A stretch of 64,000 nt of DNA from Oegoconia quadripuncta (taxonomy: Eukaryota > Arthropoda > Insecta > Lepidoptera > Autostichidae). The stretch is from NCBI GenBank assembly GCA_949316235.1, contig OX438750.1:2060501-2124500 (forward strand), written 5' to 3'. Below, piece by piece: positions 51,502 through 61,000 of the stretch (its first letter is position 1; every line of letters starts with the position of its first letter). The position numbers and the translations under genes are program-made. Under the pieces are notes generated by a model that was not told where the DNA came from, did no database searches, and saw nothing but the letters and a program-made list of their open reading frames with translations.

Positions 51502-52287
51502 CACCGGGGAGTCTACTCTCTAACGAAAACAACTTCGGACGGCTCTAACTTCGGACTTTGCTTCTGCTAAGAATCTTTTATGGAGAGTCCACTCTCTGAC
51601 GAAAACAACTTCGGACGGCTCTAACTTCGGACTTTGCTTCTGCTAAGAATCTTTTATGGAGAGTCCACTCTCTGAGGAAAACAACTTCGGACGCCTCTAA
51701 CTTCGGACTTTGCTTCTGCTAAGAATCTTTTATGGAGAGTCCACTCTCTGAGGAAAACAACTTCGGACGGCTCTAACTTCGGACTTTGCTTCTGCTAAGA
51801 ATCTTTTATGGAGAGTCCACTCTCTGAGGAAAACAACTTCGGACGGCTCTAACTTCGGACTTTGCTTCTGCTAAGAATCCTTTATGGAGAGTCCACTCTG
51901 TGAGGAAAACAACTTCGGACGGCTCTAACTTCGGACTTCGCTTCTGCTAAGAATCTTTTATGGAGAGTCCACTCTCTGAGGAAAACAACTTCGGACGGCT
52001 CTAACTTCGGACTTTGCTTCTGCTAAGAATCCTTTATGGCGAGTCCACTCTGTGAGGAAAACAACTTCGGACGGCTCTAACTTCGGACTTCTTCTTCTGC
52101 TCAGAATCCTTTATTTGCATAAATTCAAACGTTCCTTGCGTCCCGTACTAACTTGTGATGTCCAACTATATACAACAAATGTAAACTAGTGATGATTGGT
52201 TTATAATTGACACAGCAAACTGCAAAAGAAAAAGCCCGAAGTTACCGCCTTCCGAAGCCATTTTCGTTAGAGAGTAGACCCCGGGTG
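51502..52287. mobile_element. TIR element containing a tandem array derived from its own end
   Basis: Left end near caccggggagtctactctct and right end complement ending ccccgggtg; arms align for about 60 bp. No coding frame. No clear TSD. Confidence 0.65.
51509..52116 (+). repeat. 76-bp tandem repeat, 8 units
   Basis: Units start at 51509, 51585, 51661, 51737, 51813, 51889, 51965 and 52041. Each holds two cttcggac words and a near-palindromic tcttttatggagagtcc joint. Only a few substitutions between units. Confidence 0.95.
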
Positions 52288-52589
52288 TCCCGGTGTCCAT
52301 TAAGAAATCTTTCAAGTTAAATTTGACCCACTTCCCAGTGTTCAGTGTTCAATTGCATGTGTATAAAACTCGGATGACAATGTAATATTAGGCATGATGT
52401 CATTGAGCTGGTCTGATAATGGAGCAAGAAGGTGGTCATGCGAATTCTGTGATTATTTTTTTTGATCTTCATTTCAGTTTAGGGACTTTTATCCACATTT
52501 AGACATGTCAGTCCCATTGCCTCCCTAGTTTGCATATATTTATTTAATTGGACAAAGTTACGGATGGGTACCCCGAAGTGCAACTAAAT

Positions 52590-53610
52590 TGCAAATCAAT
52601 CTCGCCGCGTCGAGGGTGGGTCTATTAAAATGCTATGAATAATGCCAATATCTAAAAGATTGATTTGCAATTTGCTCACCAGAGCATCCCTTTCCCTCTG
52701 GTTCTTGACACATTCCATCAGCAGATGTTGCACATACCGTACCGTACAAACATCGCAATTGGGAGGGTCCGCTTTCCTCATTAGATGTGCAAACCAGCCT
52801 GAGGGATAGTGTCCCGAACGCAACCTAAACAATGTTTTCAAATAAGGTCTATTAATCTGGACTCTTATAAACCATGGCACTCGAGGAGGCTGACTTTGCA
52901 GTGTTCTGTACCAAATACCTTTTTCTTTAGACCGTTCGTTAAAATATTCCTTCCAATTAGATAGATAGATAAAGCATTTATTTATGCTACTGCGTTCACA
53001 CAACTACACAACTTTTAAATTACAAAGAAATATACATACAAATAAACGTAAAGACTAGAACATACAAAGAGCGAGTGTGTGCAGCAGTAGCACAAATGGG
53101 TTATAACTCAGTGTGGCACATCACTCAAAGAGCGAAACACTGGTTTTCAGTTACAACCCCTACAAGTACGAGTGCATAAAAGTACGTGCATGTTCCCGTC
53201 TGTGTGTACATTTGTGGTCAATCGTGAGTGAAAAGTGTCCGTTGTTGATACAGCTAGTGTTGAGTAGTAATTATGATAACAAGTTAAATGAATGATTATG
53301 ATGTGACAAAAGGAAAAAGAGAAGTGCATAGGCAGTTCCACTACAGGTAACGCTTTGGAGTTCCAATTTTTTGTTTTTCCATTAAATATGCCCTGTGTTT
53401 TTTGAACAAGCTTAATGTTTAGATTATCAAAGCGTTTAATTTTGAATGAGGTTCAGATTTCCGAATAGTATAGTTCAATATCAGTAGCCAATCCATTAGA
53501 TGCTGCTAATTTTGCTAAGCGGTCAGCATCCTCATTACCGTGTAGGCCTATGTGAGCGACCCCATTGAGTTTGAGCTCGGTTAACCTGTCTTCATAAACA
53601 GTCTCATTGT
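52590..53610 (-). mobile_element. I-clade-like LINE, RNase H end and C-terminus, split by a (GATA)n element
   Basis: 53455-53605 reversed reads GVAHIGLHGNEDADRLAKLA, the end of an RNase H domain. 52596-52960 reversed reads TLFRLRSGHYPSGWFAHLMR, CDVC and HLLMEC, the C-terminal Cys/His region. 52960-53340 is a (GATA)n-tailed element between them. Confidence 0.7.
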
Positions 53611-53894
53611 GGATTGTATTTTATTATTATTTATTATTTATTTTTATTTTAACACTTTATTTAACTTTGTATTTCATTTATTTAACTTTTATTTTCTCCA
53701 TTACGAACCTATGAAGATTTTTGGTTATTCTTCATAGTACGAAGATCTATGATAATACATAACAACCATAAGCAAACCAGACGAATTGTCTTATCTGTCA
53801 CTTTATGACATTTACCAAATTTTAGGCAATTTTTAGGTAATAATGTTTGGGATATAAATTTATTATTCAAATGTGAGGAGAAATTCCAAATTTT

Positions 53895-55080
53895 ATGATG
53901 TACCCAATTTTAGCAACGATTCTAGTTACATGTGTCCCCATCTGCTACACAAATGCACCCGTTCCAGTGTTCCTGATTGATCACGAAAAAGCCACAACCC
54001 ATTTCGAAATTCCGACAAGCCAGCTGGAGAATACTGATAAGGAAACGTTTGCTCGAATAGTTAGAGGAGTAGTTAAAGTCAGCGATACCGTCCTAACATT
54101 CGTTGAAGAGCAACTCAGTGAGGAGGACTTCTTAACGCAAGATAGACTGGGTACTCCCTATCATTACCTCCAGCATGACCTGATGGAGAACCGCGCTAAA
54201 TACTTACCCTCCGTTGCTGATCCTTACGGAACCCTCTGTGCCATCTTACCTCCTCTACAATCCAACGTTTACTATTTGACGAACAGCACCAAATTGCCAT
54301 CAGACATAAAATTCAAGCATTACTACATATTCTTTCTTGACGATCCAGCAATGACGAAGACAGCAGCACTACGTCACCATGATGAGATAATGAGGGAAAT
54401 GTACGTTCAGGCGAGTAGGCACAGTTCAGCGATTATCACCGCTATTTATACGGGTAAAGCGAGTATTTTAGACATTGCGAATGTGAAAGAGAAGAGATCT
54501 GACGTCATTTATTCCGATGTAGGGTCTAAAGTCACTCGATCTAGCACCGCAAGCGTCAGTTTGCTAGATCCTATGAGCATAACTGACATGGTAGTAACAG
54601 AAATCCAAACAACTCCATTAACTACATTAACGTCATACTCCAGTGAGACAACTACTAGTACCATTATAACAGCAGCTGCTGTAGCAACGACTGTCTCAAC
54701 GAGTATAAAACCAGTACAAGAAAATATCTTGCGGCTTGCATCAGTCACTGGTGCCACGTCTGAAATCCAATCTACAGAACCATTGCGATGGCCTAGTATG
54801 ACACCATATGGCTTGGAATACAGTGGAGCATCTTCAGATGTGACACGGATTGTCATCTCCGAGCCGGAGCATGTAGATTTTGAGGTCGCAATGCCCTCAA
54901 TTGAGCCGTCTACCTCATCAGACGTCACTAGCCGATGGCTCACAACCGAGATTGCCGAGAAACAAATCATGAGAGAAGATCCAGCCGCAACTACTGCAAC
55001 AGCACTAACCAGCACAACGGGGGCCCCAGAGAAACCGCCTATATTTGTGACATGTGCGGCTGGAATATTTAATTTTACCG
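53895..55080 (+). CDS. V-ATPase S1-like exon 1
   Basis: 395 codons plus 1 nt, donor GTTAGT at 55081. It is the longest open frame in the window. Upstream a TATAAAT lies at 53853-53859 but would leave only about a 12-nt leader, so a non-coding upstream exon may exist. The antisense open frame here is a shadow. Confidence 0.85.
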
Positions 55081-58000
55081 GTTAGTATATTCTAGCTCTT
55101 TTACACTATGGGTCAACATGCAGGTAGTAGTGGCACGGTGCGATCACCTGGGATGGTGTTTCGTCAGCACATCGTAGGATAGTGGGCCAGTGATGGTCTA
55201 CCTGTCTACCCAGAGCTTGTTCAAACGTCGTCAGACAAACTGTCCAGCCCGAATTTTTCGAAATTAAAAAATGTACATTGGATTGTATATTATTGGGAGC
55301 GTCACTTAACATATCAATACCGAAATAAGAATTAGAAAGGGGCCGTCCATATATTACGTCATTCTAAATTAGGGGGGGGGGGGGGGGGGGGGGGGTTGGT
55401 CTGCGGATGACGGGAAATGAAGGAGGGGGGGGGGGGGGTGTTTTGACGTCATTCTTATTTATTTATTTATAGTTTATTTTTCACATACAAAAAGATTATT
55501 ATACTAGCTGTATTTATATTATATAATATAAGTAGTTATATTATATCAATGATTATTGCCAAAGTAAAAATAATAAAAGGTGATTCTATAACCAAGTGTT
55601 TTAATCATATAATACTATATAATATAAAACTTTATACGCATAGAGTACGTAAACAGAACTAAAAAGTTAGTAGTACTAAAAAGTAAAAGTTTTCCATCGT
55701 CATCATCAGCCCGTAAACATCCCACTGCAGGGGATTAAAAAAATACTACCTTCAGTATGGAAGTCCATTTTTCGGCTGAATTCGGCTGTTGTTTCTAGTG
55801 GAAAGATGTTCGTGTGGAGTCACCAGTCGAAAATCCATACTAAAGGTGGTTTCAGATGGTATAAGTACTTTGTATGGGTAAACGAAAATTTTATGATCGA
55901 ATTCGACTATGGTTCCTTGGGGAAAATTGTGTTCAGTATATAGAACCTCGCCTGACGCTGTCGGCACATGTAAAGACTGGCACCATCTATCGGCGAACCC
56001 GTGAACCCTCCACTAATCGATTCATTCACGTCAATAGGTACAAGTGTACATTTCTCACGGGTTCCAGGACAATCCGATAGATGGCGCAAATCTAAATTTA
56101 TATATACTGGCGCGCGGCCAGTTTTGCTTTCTCTTCCAATCGGTGCGCAGACCAGCAACAATAAACCTCGATCAGATCCAGCTGGCTTTTATCTCTCACA
56201 ACAAGTTGTTCGTATTCAAAAGTGATGTCACCAGTTAATGGGAATTACACGAATTCAAATCAAAAATGCTTTATTTTGTAGGTACCTACACAGGGTACAC
56301 TTAAAATAGTCAGATGTTACATTTCTAAAGCTACTGCTTGTTCAAAAGGCAATTTTCCCATGAGAAGAACAAGCAAGAAACTCGAGAGGTTGCTCTTTAA
56401 AAAAAAAGGTTTTTATACTACAAAATTAATAATTATTATTTTATATTATAATATTTCATTATTAATTGTGAAATAGCCTGGTTATGCGAACGGGCTGGTT
56501 ATGTCCATGAATGTTTATCATCTAAATAATTTGATATTTTATAATTCTATTATATATATATATATATTGTTAATAAGTTTCTGTTTTATAGTATCTTTAA
56601 ATTTATTGAGAGGAAGATTTTGTATATCAACAGGTTTCTGTTTTATAGTATCTTTAAATTTATTGAGAGGAAGATTTTGTATATCAACAGGAACCTTATT
56701 GAAAAAGCGTTAACCCTTTGAATGAATTGCTGACTTTGTGGAGGCGAATTATGTGACCTGCAAATTTATCTGTATTTCTTGTATTGACATCATGTTTATC
56801 ATTATTTTTCCTAAATGATGCTATATTTTTTTTGACATACATTAGATTTTCAAAAATGTACTATGACGAAAATTATACACTTTAAACCTATCTCTAAGTG
56901 ACACTGCAGGTTGATAAATTGCGCGAACGGCTCGTTTTTGTAAAACAAAGATTGTATTTATATCCGCGGCGTTTCCCCACAGCAAGATACCGTAAGACAT
57001 CAAGCTGTGGAAATAACTAAAAGAACTAATTTAGCAATATTTACGCCTGACATTTGTTAAATTTTTTTGACTGCGTACGCTGCAGAGCAGAGCCTTTTCG
57101 CCAATTTATGTATATGAGGACCCCATTGCATTTTGGCGTCTAAAGTAATGCCCAAAAATACAGTAGAATCTACGAGATCTAAAGTGGCATTTTTTATCAT
57201 TTTATTTGTGGGCACCTCCCTGACATTAGGTAGTACAAATTTCACACATTTAGTTTTTTTCTCATTAAGTAACAAATTATTTGCCGTAAACCATTCTACT
57301 ATTTCAGAAATAGTAATGATTTGTTTTTTGTATAATATTACATTTACAAAAAATCCCTTTGTATATTTATCTTGTATATAAATTGTGCATTACAGATGTA
57401 ACTGTGACCAATAATGGAAGTACAACAACCTTAACTACTTACGACGACTCAGAGACACTTATAAAGCTCTGGTACAATCGTCCAGCTGCAATTGAAGTGG
57501 CAATGGATTTTAATAATTACCGTCTTAAATGGAATTTTGTAGCAAAACGTGATGATACAATTGAATACGGATTAAGTAAGTATAACAATGAATAGCGCAT
57601 GCACCCTAGCTATTTTTCACCCGACTGAAGAGGGTTATGTTTCTCGCGCGTATCTGTATGTATGTAGGATCCTTTTTTCTCATCATGGCCGAACGGTTGG
57701 ATTTTATGAAGTAATGTTAAATATACACACACATACGACAAGATAAAGAAATAGCGAGACGCATTGAAAATTGGAGGAGCTTTTGGTCCATGAAGGAACA
57801 CATGAAAGGCGACCTTCCACTGTCACTAAAGCGCAAACTCATGGACGTGTGCATTCTCCCGATCCTCACATATGGCGCTCAGACTTGGTCTTTGACAGAA
57901 GCCCAAAGGTCCAGCCTCAAGGTTTGCCAACGAGCCATGGAGCGCAGTGTACTAAATGTTAAACTGACCGATCGCGTCCGAAACACTACACTTCGCTCTA

Positions 58001-61000
58001 AGACCCTTGTTGCTGACATAGCCACAACGGCCGCCAAGCTGAAGTGGGACTGGGCGGGCCATGTTTGTCGCATGCCAGACGATATGTGGGCCAAAATCGC
58101 CACCACCTGGAGCCCACCATTAGAAAGAAGGCGTCGCGGCAGACCGAAAAGGAGATGGAGGGATGAGTTGGATAAGTTCCTAACCAACTTGGTCGGAGGA
58201 GGCCTGCAATAGAGAGCCGTGGAGAGAGAGGAGGGAGGCCTTTGCCCAGCAGTGGGACGGTATGGGCTCCTAATAATAATAATAATGTTAAATTTGTCAA
58301 ATCAAATCAAAAATGCTTTATTTTGTAGATACACAGGGTACACTTAAAATAGTCAGATTTTACATTTTTAAAGTTACTGCTTGTTCAAAAGGCAATTTTC
58401 CCCTGAGAAGAACTCAAGCAATAAAGTCGAGAGGCTGCTCTTTTATGTTACAAAAAGGCACAACGAAATTTCATTGATAATGGTGAAATAGCCTGGTTAT
58501 GCGAACGAGCTGGTTATGTCCATGAATGTTTATCATCTAAATAATCTGATATTTTACAATATGCTTTCTTAATAAGTGTCTGTTTCATAGCATCTTTAAA
58601 TTTATTGAAAGGAAGATTTTGTATATCAACTGGGACCTTATTGAAAAAGCGTATACATAACCCTTTGAATGAATTACTGACTTTGCGGAGGCGACTTACG
58701 TGACCTGCAAGTTTATCTTTATTTCTTGTATTGCCATCGTGTTTATCACTATTTTTCCTAAATGATGCTATATATTTTTTTTTTATGTCATGTAAGTCCA
58801 AATGTCATGGAAGTGTACGTCACAGATAAGTTTTAGAAATAGACATATTATTGCGTACGGACCGCCGTTAGTACAAGTTACATGGGGCTTTACGTATTTA
58901 TCCAAATTTTCGATTATATTTAATATATTTTATTATGTACCTAGCAAAGGTGACCTTGCTGAACAAAACTAGCGATTTGATATATGCTGTGATGATTATT
59001 GACCCTGTGTGGATACCAGAAAACAATTCTTATTACTGCGACCTTCCTTTGATTATTTCTAATCCGGATGGGCCTACCTTCACCATCGGTACATATCAGG
59101 TAATTATTTAACTAATATTATAAATGCGAAACAAAGGAATGAAAGTCAATGTGATTAAAACGAAAGTTATGATATTTGAGAGAGGGGTATACAGGGCGTC
59201 CCAAAGTTATGGGACATGAAGGGGAAGTACCTTAAATATCGTAGATAGTGAATTTTGCTCAAAGAAGACTTTATGTTATTTTTAAAAGTTAGTAATTCTG
59301 CATTCATAGATTTTCTAAAAATTATTTGCTTCGGCTGGGAATCGAACCGACTCAAATGTGAAAAAAAAAACACCCTACTTTTATGATGCCAATCGAAAGA
59401 ATAGCTAAAAAATAATAACTCTGCCTAAGTAACATAGTATTTTAAAAGAAAGGAACAACGTGAAATTAATCATTTTAATCAAATAAAAAACATACATGAA
59501 ACTGCCGTAGTCAATTAAGTAGGTATTTTTTTGTAAATTAATTAATTAAATGCTCAAAATGTGATCCCTCTTGTCTTACGCAAATCGCCAATCTTTTAAT
59601 GAGCCCGCTGCCTGTTGATTTTCTAATCATTTTATGGTGAACACTCGATGTGATATGGCACAATTCTGTTTGCAACTTGTTTACGAATAATCAATGCTAT
59701 CTTTGGAATGATAATATCGCTACTTTTCGAACGTCGTCGGCAATAAATAACTTTCTTGAAATTTGACTCAATCATTTTATGTTGTTCCTTTCTTTTAAAA
59801 TACTATGTTACTTAGGCAGAGTTATTATTTTTTAGCTATTCTTTCGATTGGCATCATAAAAGTAGGGTGTTTTTTTTTTCACATTTAAGTCGGTTCGATT
59901 CCCAGCCGAAGCAAGTAATTTTTAGAAAATCTATGAATGCAGAATTACTAACTTTTAAAAATAACATAAAGTCTTCTTTGAGCAAAATTCACTATCTACA
60001 ATATTTAAGGTACTTCCCCTTCATGTCCCATAACTTTGGGACGCCCTGTATATGACGGATTGCAATATTTTGATAGACGGAGAAAAAGTGGAGCAAGTGC
60101 GTGAGTTTGTGTATTTGGGTTTACTGTTTACAAGGGATGGTAAGTGTGAGAAGGACATCGAAAGAAGAGTGAATGCCGGAAATCAGGTGAATGGAGCACT
60201 GCATGCCTTTATGAGGAGCAGGAAAAAAGCTGGTCTGACTGTTCATGGCGGGGTGCTGGTTCCAACACTGATTTACTGGAGTGAATGCTGGATATGGCAA
60301 AATAAGAATGAAAGTAAAATAAATGCAGTAGAAATGAGATCATTGACAAGTATGAATGGGGTGACTTCGAAAGATAGAATCAGGAATAGTGTAATTAGGG
60401 AGTTAAGCAGTGTGAATGAAGACGTAGTGACAAAGTTTGAAAAAGGTATGCTGAGATGGTTTGGACATGTGGAGAGGATGAATGAAAGAAAACTTACGAA
60501 AGAGATATACAAAGCGAATGTGGATGGTAGTGTTGGTAGGGGAAGGCCACGGCGAACGTACGCATGATCAAATCGGGGACGTCTTAAAGAAAGGCCAAGT
60601 CAAGAGTACCCTAAACCGACGAGCATGTATGAACAACCTTATGAGATTGAAGGAAGCAGATGAGGTGTGTCAGGATCGTAGCAAGTGGAAGTCTGTGGTC
60701 TCTGCCTACCGCTACGGGAAATAGGCGTGACATTATGTATGTATGTATGAAACTGTATGCTTGTTTATTGCTCAAACACCGCGAAACGGATGAACGGTTT
60801 TGTGTGTTTTGAAATGAAATGAAATGAAATGAAAATGAAATGAAAATGAAAAGCATTTATTCATGTAGGCAATACAATATGCACTTATGAACGTCATTTG
60901 TTTTTTAAACTACCACTAGCTCGGAACGCGACCACTACTGAGAAGAGCTAGCGAGAAACTCAGAGGGTTTGTCTCTTTTCAATAAATCATTTACAAACAA

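Larger units (their letters stand above)
59111..60815 (+). mobile_element. Helitron-like relic > RTE-a LINE > mariner-like element nest
   Basis: Short flanks ctaatattataaatgcgaaa (59111) and cgcgaaacggatgaacggtt (60780) look like one Helitron-type repeat split by the RTE-a copy. Confidence 0.5.

Noticed and set aside
51509..52116. CRISPR-like array
   Set aside because: The repeats are contiguous 76-bp units without unique spacers, in a eukaryotic TIR element.
54509..55015. 168-codon minus-strand open frame
   Set aside because: Antisense shadow of the Ser/Thr-rich part of the V-ATPase S1-like exon; no splice or signal evidence.
57790..58212. 140-codon open frame as a host protein
   Set aside because: It is the C-terminus of an RTE reverse transcriptase with the usual atg/ata tail behind it.
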